From positions 1,736,001 to 1,800,000 of the forward strand of contig CAVWVW010000003.1 of the NCBI GenBank assembly GCA_963758555.1: a DNA stretch of 64,000 bases. The letters are read 5' to 3'. The translations under genes and the position numbers were made by a program. The notes below the pieces were generated by a model. It saw only the letters and a list, made by a program, of their open reading frames with translations, was not told where the DNA came from and ran no database searches. Below are positions 53,197 to 61,618 of the stretch, in pieces (the first letter of the stretch is position 1; every line of letters begins with the position of its first letter). Source of the stretch: CAIUMH01 sp963758555. Its GTDB lineage: Bacteria; Actinomycetota; Acidimicrobiia; Acidimicrobiales; RAAP-2.

Positions 53197-54167
53197 TCGG
53201 TTCGATCTCAGCGGTGGGCGGGGTGATCATCGGCGTCGTCATCGCCGTGCTCGTCATCTTCCTGCTGGTCGTCGTGCGCAGCATCAAGATCGTCCGCGAG
53301 TACCAGCGCATCGTCCTGTTCCGCTTGGGCCGAGCGATCGGCGTGCGCGGGCCGGGCTTCGTGCTCATCAACCCGGTCACCGACCGGATCCGCCTCGTCG
53401 ACCTCAGAGAGCACTTCTTGGAGATCACCCAGCAGACGGCGATCACCAAGGACAACGCCCCGATCTCCATCGACTTCATCATCTTCTACAAGGTCGCCGA
53501 CCCCCAGGTCACCGTCCTCAGCGTCCAGAACTTCGCTGCTGCTGCCGAGAACGTGGCCGCCACCACGCTGCGCAGCGTGGTGGGTGACATGGCGTTCGAT
53601 GACGTGCTGTCCAAGCGAGACGCCATGAACGCGATCCTCCGCACCAAGCTCGACGAGACCACCGAGCGCTGGGGCGTCAAGGTCACCAACGTCGAGGTCA
53701 AAGAGGTCAACCCTCCCCAAGGTGTCCAAGAGGCGATGACCCGCCAGATGTCAGCCGAGCGAACCCGCCGTGCCGTGGTGACGGAGGCCGAGGGCCAGAA
53801 GCAGGCAGCCGTCACCGTCGCCGAAGGCCAGAAGCAATCAGCGATCTTGGCTGCCGAGGGTGCTCAGCAGTCGGCGATCTTGGCTGCCGAGGGTGCCCGC
53901 CAGGCCGAGGTGCTGCGCGCCGAGGGCCTCGCCGCCGGTCTCGAGAAGATCGTGGCGGTGTCGAAGGACCTCGACGAGGTCACGATGCAGCTCCAGTACC
54001 TCGAGACCCTCAAGCAGGTCGGTCGTTCGAAGTCCACCAAGATCGTGGTCCCGATGGAGGTCGGCGGCGTGCTGAAGGGCATGAGCGAGATGCTCCGCCC
54101 GCTGGCCGAGGCGGCCGCCACCCCGACACCGCCCGAGGTGACCAAGGGAACCTCCGAAGCCAGCTGA
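53193..54167 (+). CDS. Slipin (SPFH/Band 7 family, stomatin-like)
   Basis: The 324-residue protein has one N-terminal membrane helix (about 9-30), then a Band 7 domain (REYQRIVLFRLGRA, GPGFVLINPVTDRI, DNAPISIDFIIFYKV) and a long coiled coil with repeated EGxxQxAILAAEG units, partly duplicated at the DNA level. It forms oligomers on the inner membrane. A strong AAGGAGG precedes the ATG at 53193, showing independent translation although the sequenced frame is continuous with nfeD. Confidence 0.92.
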   Translation: MIGSISAVGGVIIGVVIAVLVIFLLVVVRSIKIVREYQRIVLFRLGRAIGVRGPGFVLINPVTDRIRLVDLREHFLEITQQTAITKDNAPISIDFIIFYKVADPQVTVLSVQNFAAAAENVAATTLRSVVGDMAFDDVLSKRDAMNAILRTKLDETTERWGVKVTNVEVKEVNPPQGVQEAMTRQMSAERTRRAVVTEAEGQKQAAVTVAEGQKQSAILAAEGAQQSAILAAEGARQAEVLRAEGLAAGLEKIVAVSKDLDEVTMQLQYLETLKQVGRSKSTKIVVPMEVGGVLKGMSEMLRPLAEAAATPTPPEVTKGTSEAS

Positions 54168-54258
54168 GCGCCGCCCAGTCCGCCCGAAGCGCTGCTCGGC
54201 GCGTCGCTGCAGCCGGCTCGATAGGTTGAGAGGTGCTCGTTTTGAAGAGGAGATGACC

Positions 54259-55677
54259 ATGGACGTGACCGACAAGATCTACATCAACGGAGCGTGGGTC
54301 CCCTCTGCCGGCACCGGCACCCTCCAGGTGTTCGATGCGACCTCTGAGGCGGTCCTCGCCACCATCCCAGAGGGCGTGAGCGAAGACGTCGACGCCGCGG
54401 TCGCCGCAGCCAAGGCCGCCTTCCCCGCGTGGTCTGCTCTCACTCCCGAAGAGCGCTGCGCGCTGCTCGTCTCGGTCGGCGAGGGTCTGGCAGCACGTGC
54501 TGACGAGATCGCAGAGCTGATCGCCCACCAGGTGGGCACCCCGCTCAAGATCGCCCAGCGGATCCAGTCTGGCTTGGGGCTCGGCGTGTTCGCCGGGCTG
54601 CCGAAGGCCCTCGCTGGCATCGAGTGGGAAGAGGAGATCGGCAACTCGCTCATCGTCAGAGAGCCAGTCGGCGTGGTGGGCGCCATCACCCCGTGGAACT
54701 ACCCCTTCTTCCAAGCAGCCTTGAAGGTCGTCCACGCGCTGGCTGCGGGGTGCACCGTGGTCCTCAAGCCCTCAGAGGTCGCACCACTCGACGCCTTCGT
54801 CATGGCGGAGGTGATCGACGAGGTGGGCCTGCCCGCCGGCGTCTTCAACCTCGTGATGGGCACCGGCCCCGTCGTCGGGGAGGCCATCGCTGCACACCCC
54901 GACGTCGACGCTGTCACCTTCACCGGATCCACACGAGCCGGCATGCGCGTCATGCAGGTCGGGGCGGAGACGATCAAGCACGTGAGCTTGGAGCTCGGAG
55001 GCAAATCGGCCAACGTGATCTTGGAGGACGCTGACTTCGCCAAGGCGGTGCCGGCTGGCGTCTACTCCGCCTTCTTCAACGGAGGCCAGACCTGCACGGC
55101 GCCGACGAGGATGGTGGTCCCCCGCTCCAAGCTCGCCGAGGTCGAGGAGCTGGCCGTGCAAGCGGCGAGCTCGTACACCGTCGGCGACCCCTTCGATGAC
55201 GCCACCAAGCTCGGCCCCATGGCGTCCGGCGCCCAGCGAGACCGCGTGCGCGGCTACATCACCACAGGCATCGACGAGGGCGCCACCCTGCTCACCGGTG
55301 GACCCGACGCACCCGAGGGCCTGGACAAGGGCTTCTTCATCCAGCCCACGGTGTTCTCGAACGTGGATCCGAAGAGCACCATCGCCCAAGAAGAGATCTT
55401 CGGCCCCGTGCTCTCGATCATCGCCGTCGACTCCGAGGAGGAGGCGCTCGAGGTGGCCAACGACTCGATCTACGGGCTCGCCGGTTCCGTCTGGGCAGCC
55501 GACGACAGCCACGCCCTCCGCTTCGCTCGTCAGATGCGCACCGGTCAGGTCGACGTGAACGGCGGAGCCTTCAACCCCGAGGCCCCCTTCGGTGGCTACA
55601 AGCGCTCTGGCATCGGCAAGGAGCGCGGCCGCTACGGCATCGAGGAGTTCTTGTCCATCAAGTCGCTCCAGCGCTAG
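54259..55677 (+). CDS. NAD(P)-dependent aldehyde dehydrogenase
   Basis: The 472-residue protein belongs to the ALDH superfamily. ITPWNYPFFQAALK is the cofactor region, VTFTGSTRAG the nucleotide site, LELGGKSANVI carries the general-base Glu, and FNGGQTCTAPTRM the catalytic Cys. GPVLSIIAVDSEEEAL and PFGGYKRSGIGKE finish the family pattern. The ATG at 54259 has GAGGAG six bases before it; an ATG six bases upstream is an alternative. A TAGGTT box lies at 54222-54227. The substrate cannot be told. Confidence 0.9.
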   Translation: MDVTDKIYINGAWVPSAGTGTLQVFDATSEAVLATIPEGVSEDVDAAVAAAKAAFPAWSALTPEERCALLVSVGEGLAARADEIAELIAHQVGTPLKIAQRIQSGLGLGVFAGLPKALAGIEWEEEIGNSLIVREPVGVVGAITPWNYPFFQAALKVVHALAAGCTVVLKPSEVAPLDAFVMAEVIDEVGLPAGVFNLVMGTGPVVGEAIAAHPDVDAVTFTGSTRAGMRVMQVGAETIKHVSLELGGKSANVILEDADFAKAVPAGVYSAFFNGGQTCTAPTRMVVPRSKLAEVEELAVQAASSYTVGDPFDDATKLGPMASGAQRDRVRGYITTGIDEGATLLTGGPDAPEGLDKGFFIQPTVFSNVDPKSTIAQEEIFGPVLSIIAVDSEEEALEVANDSIYGLAGSVWAADDSHALRFARQMRTGQVDVNGGAFNPEAPFGGYKRSGIGKERGRYGIEEFLSIKSLQR

Positions 55678-55739
55678 GCAACGCGCCTCGCTCGGTGCGG
55701 CGCTCCGGTGCGGAGCCGATCGCTCTCTAGGCTTCGTCC

Positions 55740-56543
55740 ATGACCACTCGCTTCGTCTCTTGGAACGTCAACGGCATCCGTGCCGTCGAGCGCAAGGGCC
55801 TCTTCACACCCTTCGTCGATGAGCTGAAACCCGACGTGATCTGCCTGCAGGAGATCAAGGCCGAGTCACACCAAGCCACGTGCGATCGCACCGGCTACGA
55901 GGAGCACTGGTACTCAGCGGCCAAGAAGGGCTACTCCGGCACGGCGATCTTCACCAAGCAGCCAGCGCTCGCCGTCACGCGCGGCCTGCCGAAGCGGATC
56001 GGGACCAAACACGGGCTCAAAGAAGACGTCTTCGGCGACACCAACGATGAAGGTCGCGTCATCACCGTCGAGTACGACGAGCTCTACCTGGTGAACGTCT
56101 ACACCCCGAACGCCAAGGGAGACCTCAGCCGGCTCAGCATCCGTCACGAGCGATGGGACCCGGCGTTCTTGGCCTACGTGACCAGCTTGCAGAAGAAGAA
56201 GCCCGTGGCCATCTGCGGGGATCTCAACGTGGCTCACACCGCAGATGACCTGGCCAACCCCAAGCCCAACGTCGGCAAGGCCGGCTTCACCGATGAAGAG
56301 CGAGCCGGGATCCAAGCGCTCCTCGACGCTGGCTTCGTCGACACCTTCCGCCTCTTCACCCAGGGCAACGGGCACTACACGTGGTGGTCCAACTTCTCGG
56401 GGGCGAGAGCTCGCAACGTCGGGTGGCGCATCGACTACTTCTTGGTCTCGCCGGATCTTGCCGACAAGGTGGTGGCAGCCGAGATCCATGCCTCGATCAT
56501 GGGCAGCGACCACTGCCCTGTCAGCATCACCCTCGACCTCTAA
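55740..56543 (+). CDS. xth: Exodeoxyribonuclease III (AP endonuclease)
   Basis: Xth repairs abasic sites and removes 3' blocks. The 267-residue protein shows SWNVNGIRAVERKG at the start, LQEIKAE (catalytic Glu), YTPNAKGDLSRL, GDLNVAHTADDL, WWSNFSGARARNVGWRIDYF and the final GSDHCPVSI. TAGGCT (55728-55733) ends six bases before the ATG, so it is likely leaderless. Confidence 0.95.
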   Translation: MTTRFVSWNVNGIRAVERKGLFTPFVDELKPDVICLQEIKAESHQATCDRTGYEEHWYSAAKKGYSGTAIFTKQPALAVTRGLPKRIGTKHGLKEDVFGDTNDEGRVITVEYDELYLVNVYTPNAKGDLSRLSIRHERWDPAFLAYVTSLQKKKPVAICGDLNVAHTADDLANPKPNVGKAGFTDEERAGIQALLDAGFVDTFRLFTQGNGHYTWWSNFSGARARNVGWRIDYFLVSPDLADKVVAAEIHASIMGSDHCPVSITLDL

Positions 56544-56654
56544 GGCACCGCCAGCTCGTCTCGAGCGACCGGCGAGGTTGGACCCCTTCGATCCCCGAGC
56601 GTCGACCGAGATGCTGGCTGTGACCACACACGGCTGGTACCGGTCCTCAAGAGC

Positions 56655-56681
56655 CCTGGCCGCCGTGGAGCGGCGGCCAGG
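56655..56681. terminator. 10-bp hairpin between xth and mntP
   Basis: CCTGGCCGCC, a seven-base loop and GGCGGCCAGG form a perfect stem between two convergent genes, so it could serve both. Confidence 0.65.
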
Positions 56682-56739
56682 CTGCAACCTGTGGCTCCTG
56701 CGTGTTGCGCTGGCGACTGCTTCTCCGACGAGGGCTTCC

Positions 56740-57279
56740 TCAGTGCACGCCGAAGATCAGGATGATGCCCACGAGCACCAAGAGCCCCGCGCCGAGCTCA
56801 CCGGCGCGCCGCTCCACCCGAGCGCCAAGTCGGCTGCCAAGCTCCAAGCCCAACAAGGTCATCACCACGCTCACCACCGCGATGGCGAGGAGCGCAGCAA
56901 GGAGGGAGCCGTCTGACGCTCCGAGGGCGAGGCCCACGAGCAGGTTGTCGATGCTCAACGCCGCACCGACCAGCAGGAGTCGGCCGAGTGCGATCTCATG
57001 GGGAGGCTTCTCCTCGCGCACGCGACGAGCCGAGATGATGCCCCAGACGCCTGTGGCGATGAGCAAGCCGCCTCCGAGGACTGAGGCCGCCCCTCCGAGA
57101 GGGCCGCTCAGCTGGCGACCGAGCGCAAGGCCGACGAGTGGCATCAGCGTCTCGAAGGCACCGAAGGCGAGACCGACCTTCAGCCTGGTCCTGCGATCCA
57201 CCCCGCTCACGCCGATGCCGATCGCGGCGGCAAAGTTCCCGAGCCCCACGGCCAGCGCGACGACGAGGACGTCGATCAC
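56740..57279 (-). CDS. MntP-family manganese efflux pump-like membrane protein
   Basis: The 179-residue protein has six hydrophobic helices in two repeats. The family Asp/Asn motif appears as ALSIDNLLVGLALG near residue 105; the first-repeat equivalent (VGLGNFAAAIGIG) has Asn without the usual Asp, so the pair of metal-binding Asp residues is not both present. It likely exports Mn2+ or a related ion. It starts with GTG at 57279, 52 bases after the gene upstream on the same strand. Confidence 0.75.
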   Translation of the reverse strand: MIDVLVVALAVGLGNFAAAIGIGVSGVDRRTRLKVGLAFGAFETLMPLVGLALGRQLSGPLGGAASVLGGGLLIATGVWGIISARRVREEKPPHEIALGRLLLVGAALSIDNLLVGLALGASDGSLLAALLAIAVVSVVMTLLGLELGSRLGARVERRAGELGAGLLVLVGIILIFGVH

Positions 57280-57331
57280 TGCTCAGCGACCGTCAGGGAG
57301 GCGGTGAGCGATCCGTACCCTCGGGCGACGC

Positions 57332-57844
57332 TCAGGTCGTCGGAGCACGCTTGGAGGCCGCGTGCTGTTCGTGGATGGTCTCGAGCGAGACCGACCGGCG
57401 ATTCCCACGGTGCTGGGGATGGTGCTTCGGGCAGGCGAGGTAGGGCGTCCCGGGCACCGGTCGGCCAAAGCGGGCGCACCCTCTCACGTGACAGCTGTGG
57501 TGACGCCAGAGGGCGAAGACGCCCGCGACCAGCGTGGCTTCGCCGATGTCCGAGCCGAAGCCGCTCCAGAACCCGTAGTACGGACCTGATTCGTTGACCG
57601 TGCCGGTGTGCACCTCGAACCAGTGGAAGTAGAAGTCGTGCCAGAGCGAGAAGACGATCGCCAGCACCACGACGAGGCCCACCAAGGCGAGCACCTTCCA
57701 GCGCATCGCCAGGCGGTCATAGGCGGCGATGAGGCCGGCTTCTTCGCCATCGAGATCCTCGACGAGGCGATCAGGCTCGCTCTCGAGCTCCTCAGCAGCT
57801 CCAGGCGCCTCGTCGGGCTTGGCGGCATCGATCTCCTCGCTCAC
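57332..57844 (-). CDS. Membrane protein with a Cys/His-rich C-terminal tail
   Basis: I do not recognise the family. The 170-residue protein has an acidic N-terminus (about 1-45), a helix WKVLALVGLVVVLAIVFSL near 50-68 and a second around 95-112 (IGEATLVAGVFALW). The tail carries HHSCHVRGC and LACPKHHPQH, three Cys and several His in a spacing that could bind a metal. GTG 57844 follows GAGGAG. It is directly upstream of the mntP-like gene and probably in one operon, which hints at metal handling. Confidence 0.6.
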   Translation of the reverse strand: MSEEIDAAKPDEAPGAAEELESEPDRLVEDLDGEEAGLIAAYDRLAMRWKVLALVGLVVVLAIVFSLWHDFYFHWFEVHTGTVNESGPYYGFWSGFGSDIGEATLVAGVFALWRHHSCHVRGCARFGRPVPGTPYLACPKHHPQHRGNRRSVSLETIHEQHAASKRAPTT

Positions 57845-57939
57845 CGCATCTCCTCGTCGTCGGCACTCTCGACTGCTCCAAGCAGCCAGAGCTTCGCTGT
57901 CGGCCCAGGTTACGACGCCGACGCAGCGGCGAGGAGCCT

Positions 57940-58140
57940 CTAGGCCTCGGTGGGTCCGGTCTCGTCCTCATCGCCGGGCTCGTCGTCACGGTCGTGGTCG
58001 GCGCCAGCCGGACGATGGCGCGGATCGACGTCAGGACCAGCCCAGAAGCTCGGGGCGTCGCTGGCCGGGAAGGATTCCTCGCTGGCCTCGTCGACCGCGT
58101 CGCTCTGGCGTGCGGCATCGGCCTCGCTGTGCTCGTCCAT
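57940..58140 (-). CDS. Small acidic protein with a conserved EESFPASDAPSFW motif
   Basis: The 66-residue protein begins at ATG 58140 after GAGGAG. The stretch DEASEESFPASDAPSFWAG is a widely shared motif of short bacterial proteins of unknown function, often beside stress genes. The remainder is Asp/Glu/Arg-rich and probably disordered. Confidence 0.65.
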   Translation of the reverse strand: MDEHSEADAARQSDAVDEASEESFPASDAPSFWAGPDVDPRHRPAGADHDRDDEPGDEDETGPTEA

Positions 58141-58266
58141 GGTGCTCCTCTCGGAAGCGATCACCGCCCCTCTCCTTGAGGTCTACTCGCCGATCGCCCG
58201 GTCGGGCGCGAGTAGCGATGTCCTGTCCTGGGTAGGGATGAAGGAGACCCAGAGAGGGGAGGAGCC

Positions 58267-58869
58267 ATGAGTGACCACGACCAGGAGATCGGCTTCACGC
58301 CGTTGGAAGAGGATCGAGCGCTCATCGAGCGGATCCTGGCTCGACTCGACGAGACGACCGACCTGACCGAGCGAGCAGACCTCGCCGCAGAGCTCGTGCG
58401 AGCCGTCTCTCGCTACGAAGACGTGATGGAGCGGGCCATGGAGCCCGCTCTCCGCCGCTACCTCCCCACCCAGGAGATCGAGGCGATCGACGTCGCTCGT
58501 GAGGAGATGCGCGCCGCGCTCGACGTCATCCACCAACGCACCACGCACGTCGATCCGCGCAACGTGCACCGAGGCGACGCCCAAGGCTTCGAGGACGCCC
58601 TGGACGTGGCCATCACGGAGCTGGTCGGGTTGCTGGCCCTCGATGACCGGGCAAGTCGCGCCCTGTGGCAGGCCCTTTCGGAGGAAGAGCGACGCCAGCT
58701 CGAAGGGGAGGTCGGGCACGCCTCTCGGCACGCCTCTGAGCAGCCTCATCCGCCGAAGACCGCTCTCGGACGCCTGGTGTCCAACGCCAAGGTCAAGATG
58801 GATCACTCGATGAGAGACGTCTCGACGCGCTCGAAGGAGGCGCGCTCGACGCTCAAGCCCTCGCCCTAG
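58267..58869 (+). CDS. Hemerythrin-like helical protein lacking obvious iron ligands
   Basis: The 200-residue protein is nearly all helical. Its layout (ERILARLDETTDLTERADLAAELVRAVSRYEDVMERAMEPAL, abbreviated) follows hemerythrin HHE domains, but the ligand HxxxE/HHE histidines are replaced, so iron binding is doubtful. The ATG follows AGGGGAGGAG. GGGTAG at 58230-58235 is a possible SigF-type -10 with a poor -35. Its end overlaps the end of rsbU by four bases, convergently. Confidence 0.6.
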   Translation: MSDHDQEIGFTPLEEDRALIERILARLDETTDLTERADLAAELVRAVSRYEDVMERAMEPALRRYLPTQEIEAIDVAREEMRAALDVIHQRTTHVDPRNVHRGDAQGFEDALDVAITELVGLLALDDRASRALWQALSEEERRQLEGEVGHASRHASEQPHPPKTALGRLVSNAKVKMDHSMRDVSTRSKEARSTLKPSP

Positions 58870-60548
58870 CCCTCCTCTAGCGCGGTGCTCCAGCGGAAGG
58901 CCAAGAGGGCCACGTCGTCTTCGTTGTTGCCCTCGAGCAGCGAGTCGAGCACGGAGCTGACCAGCTGATCGAGCGGACCTTGGCTCTCGGCAGCGGCTCG
59001 TGCCAGCCGCGCAAGGCCCTCGTCGAGCATCTCACCTCGTCGCTCCACCAGGCCATCGGTGTAGGCGAGCAGCGCCGTCCCAGGGGGGATCGAAAAGGAC
59101 GTCGACACGTAGGGATCGGCCGAGATGCCGAGCGGCGGGTTCACGTGGGTAGGGAGATAGGACGCTCCGTCGGGGCCGATGAGCAACGGCGAGGGGTGCC
59201 CGGCGTTCGCCACCGTCACCGTGTGCGTCACGCTGTCGCCGACGCCGACGAGCACCGTGGCGAAGTGACCGTCCTCTTTCAGATCGACCTGCCGTGCGCA
59301 GAGGTCGAGCGCCACTTCGGGCGGATGTCCTTCGACGAGGTAGGCGCGCAAGGTGTAGCGAAGCCGAGCCATGACCGTGGCGGCGCTCACGCCTCGCCCT
59401 GAGACGTCACCGACGACGAAGGCGAACGTGGTCTCGTCGATCCCGATGATGGAGTACCAGTCGCCGCCGACGTCGACGCCCACGGCTCCGGCCACGTACG
59501 ACGAGGCGATCTCGAGATCGGGGATCTCGGGGTTCCTCAGCGGCAGCAGTGCCCGCTGGAGCTCTTCGGCGATCGAGCGCTGCTCGCCGTAGAGGTGGCC
59601 GAGCTCGTCATAGAGGCCGGAGATCACGTAGGAGTCCTCCGCCGTGTTGCGCCGCCGCCGCACGAGCTCTTCGGCCGCCACCGCACCGAGAGCGGTCAGC
59701 AGCACGCCGCCGATGAAGAAGACCCAGGGGAGCTGCAGACCGAACGAGCCCCCGAGCTGGCCCTGCTCGGCGGCCACCAGGGTGACCACGGTGTCGCCAA
59801 ACGGCTCGGTCACCGTCGTGGTGTCGCCCGTGAGGGGGAGCTGCGAGAGCGGGAGGTCAGTGGTCGCCAGGGCGGAGGGGACCTGCTTGCGGCCCAGGTA
59901 GGTCGCGAAGGACAGGCCGTCGAAGGCAGAGTCGCTCTCGACGGGCACACGACGGCTCGGGGGGATCGCTCGCTCGGCGTAGATCATGAGGCTGTGGTCA
60001 GTCTGATCGGCCTGGGCGTAGGCGATGCGCTTGACCTCCTTGGTCGGCGCACCGGCCACAGCGAAGGAGTCCGTTCGCCGCGCCCGACGCATCAGTGCCG
60101 CTGCCTCCGGAGAGGAGGGAGCCACCAGGGGTGCGAGGCCCACGTGAGCCAAGACCTTGGGGCTCGAGCCAGAGGCATCCCACAACGAGGCGGAGACGAA
60201 GGGCTTGCCCTTGCCGACGTAGTCGTCCATGAACGCCGCGAACTCCTCGGTGTTCCCGCTCGTCGCCAGCTCGATCTGGAGGGCGGTGCCCAGGGGATCG
60301 GTGATCCCGAGGATCGACGATTCGATCACCGCACCTGCCTGGCGAGTGTGGACGTCCAAGAGGCGATGCTCGTTGCGATCGTTGAGCGCCACGGCCGTGT
60401 AGGTGAGCCCCGCGGTGAGCATCATCCCCACCACGACCACCAAGACCACCACCCGCTTGGGCGTGAGGGTGAACACCGGGCGCGGCGGACGAAGGGCGTC
60501 CCCATCGTCCCGTCTGACCGACGGCCCGACGTCCGACTGCTCGCTCAT
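58866..60548 (-). CDS. Membrane-bound PP2C/SpoIIE-type phosphatase (RsbU-like) with an external sensor domain
   Basis: RsbU-type phosphatases dephosphorylate the anti-anti-sigma factor and so switch on the stress sigma factor. The 560-residue protein has a helix at about 30-52, an extracytoplasmic sensor of about 230 residues (CHASE-like by position), a second helix near 275-298, and the PP2C domain: GGDWYSII, VGDVSGRGVSAA, ANAGHPSPLL, LLAYTDGLVERRG and DDVALLAF. Metal-binding Asp residues are present. The target is probably RsbV at 62.8-63.1 kb. Confidence 0.85.
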   Translation of the reverse strand: MSEQSDVGPSVRRDDGDALRPPRPVFTLTPKRVVVLVVVVGMMLTAGLTYTAVALNDRNEHRLLDVHTRQAGAVIESSILGITDPLGTALQIELATSGNTEEFAAFMDDYVGKGKPFVSASLWDASGSSPKVLAHVGLAPLVAPSSPEAAALMRRARRTDSFAVAGAPTKEVKRIAYAQADQTDHSLMIYAERAIPPSRRVPVESDSAFDGLSFATYLGRKQVPSALATTDLPLSQLPLTGDTTTVTEPFGDTVVTLVAAEQGQLGGSFGLQLPWVFFIGGVLLTALGAVAAEELVRRRRNTAEDSYVISGLYDELGHLYGEQRSIAEELQRALLPLRNPEIPDLEIASSYVAGAVGVDVGGDWYSIIGIDETTFAFVVGDVSGRGVSAATVMARLRYTLRAYLVEGHPPEVALDLCARQVDLKEDGHFATVLVGVGDSVTHTVTVANAGHPSPLLIGPDGASYLPTHVNPPLGISADPYVSTSFSIPPGTALLAYTDGLVERRGEMLDEGLARLARAAAESQGPLDQLVSSVLDSLLEGNNEDDVALLAFRWSTALEEG

Positions 60549-60664
60549 CCGCACCTCAGTTTCACAGACAGCCTCGTGACGTGGACCTCAAGAATGACAG
60601 CACCACGAACCACCCACAAGCGGAACGATCTTCTCCTCTCCCGTGACCTGAGGGGGCGCGGGTG

Positions 60665-60689
60665 GTTTCGCATCCCGCGCCGTGGGTAG
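60665..60689 (+). promoter_or_regulatory. SigB/SigF-type promoter of the hemerythrin gene
   Basis: GTTT (60665-60668), a 15-base spacer and GGGTAG (60684-60689) match the GTTT-N13-15-GGGTA pattern of SigB/SigF-like factors. The ATG at 60698 follows eight bases later, so the mRNA is probably leaderless. Confidence 0.65.
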
Positions 60690-60697
60690 GTCTCCCG

Positions 60698-61270
60698 ATG
60701 CCAGAAGAACGGCGGGGTCCAGCGATGGTCAAAGAGCACGACGGTTTCAACCTCATCGAGATCCTCTATCGAGACCATGCTGCGATCCACGATCTCTTCT
60801 GGCGCCTGCGTCGCAGCGCCGAGCACGATCGAGGCGTGCTCTTCGACGAGCTCACGGCCCTCATGATCCGCCATGAGGTGGCCGAAGAGGCAGTGGTCTT
60901 CCCGTTCCTCTCGTCGCTCCCAGGAGGCACCGACCTCGCTGCTCCCCGCCTCCAGGAGCAGCAGCGCGCCGAGGAGGATCTCATCGCCCTCAGCCAGCTC
61001 GATCCGAGCCACCGCAGCTTCGTTGACGGCGTCGCCCGGCTCGAGGCCGCGTTCATGGCCCACGTGGCGAGGGAGGAGGCCGAGATCTTCCCCATGGTCG
61101 AGCTCAACGCCACGATCAGCGTGGTCGAGCACCTGGGCACTCGCTACGAGGCCTCGCGACACTCCTCGGTCTCCATCCCCACCCGGAGCGCAGCGATCAG
61201 CACCGAGGATCGAGCGAGCACGATCAGCTCGATGATCCAACGGATCAGGCGGGCAGTGAAAGCCTCGTGA
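60698..61270 (+). CDS. Hemerythrin HHE-domain protein
   Basis: The 190-residue protein has a full hemerythrin-like pattern: YRDHAAIHDLFWRL, LIRHEVAEEAVVFPFL-type MIRHEVAEEAVVFP near residue 67, and AFMAHVAREEAEIFPMV near 125. These carry the His and Glu ligands of a di-iron site that binds oxygen or nitric oxide. I choose ATG 60698 because the promoter ends just before it; ATG 60725 is the alternative. The SigF-type promoter marks it as a stress gene. Confidence 0.85.
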   Translation: MPEERRGPAMVKEHDGFNLIEILYRDHAAIHDLFWRLRRSAEHDRGVLFDELTALMIRHEVAEEAVVFPFLSSLPGGTDLAAPRLQEQQRAEEDLIALSQLDPSHRSFVDGVARLEAAFMAHVAREEAEIFPMVELNATISVVEHLGTRYEASRHSSVSIPTRSAAISTEDRASTISSMIQRIRRAVKAS

Positions 61271-61318
61271 AGCGGAGCGTGAGGTTTGAGGAGATCTCCC
61301 GACGGGCATCGTTTCTCC

Positions 61319-61337
61319 GAGCCCCGCTGCGGGGCTC
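61319..61337 (+). terminator. Perfect short hairpin in front of a small membrane gene
   Basis: GAGCCCCGC, one T and GCGGGGCTC form an almost continuous palindrome. It may end the hemerythrin transcript or lie in the leader of the next gene. A possible SigF-like pair, GTTT (61284-61287) and GGGCAT (61304-61309), 16 bases apart, precedes it. Confidence 0.45.
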
Positions 61338-61357
61338 CTGATCGAAGGGAAAACAAA

Positions 61358-61522
61358 ATGGTCCTGTTGTTGGCGTTCTTGGTGGTGTTGCTCCTGGCAG
61401 GTTTGGGCTTCGCCCTCCACTTCTTGTGGATCGTGGCACTGATCGCGCTGGTCTTCTGGGTCATCGGTGCAGCCATCGGCCGAGGGGAATCAGCCGGATC
61501 AAATCGCTTCTACCGCTGGTAG
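61358..61522 (+). CDS. Small hydrophobic membrane protein (54 aa, lmo0937-like)
   Basis: Two closely spaced helices, VLLLAFLVVLLLAGLGFAL and FLWIVALIALVFWVIGAAI, are followed by a short polar tail. The pattern LGFALHFLWIVALIALVFWVIG (abbreviated) is that of short stress-associated membrane proteins. The ATG at 61358 follows GAAGGG. It sits in the stress cluster between hemerythrin and sigF. Confidence 0.7.
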   Translation: MVLLLAFLVVLLLAGLGFALHFLWIVALIALVFWVIGAAIGRGESAGSNRFYRW

Positions 61523-61573
61523 GAGGCGACGCCGAGCGTCGCGCACCCCCCCGGGAGGGACGCTCACGGCGCA

Positions 61574-61612
61574 GCAGAGGGCCGGGCTCGCACCACGGGT
61601 CCGGCCCTCTGC
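61574..61612. terminator. 12-bp hairpin between convergent small gene and sigF
   Basis: GCAGAGGGCCGG and CCGGCCCTCTGC form a perfect 12-bp stem with a 15-base loop. It ends six bases from the sigF stop codon and can terminate both strands. Confidence 0.75.
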
Positions 61613-61618
61613 GCGCCC

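Noticed and set aside
52698..54167. A true NfeD-slipin fusion protein
   Set aside because: A strong ribosome-binding site precedes the internal slipin ATG, and removing one G restores separate overlapping genes.
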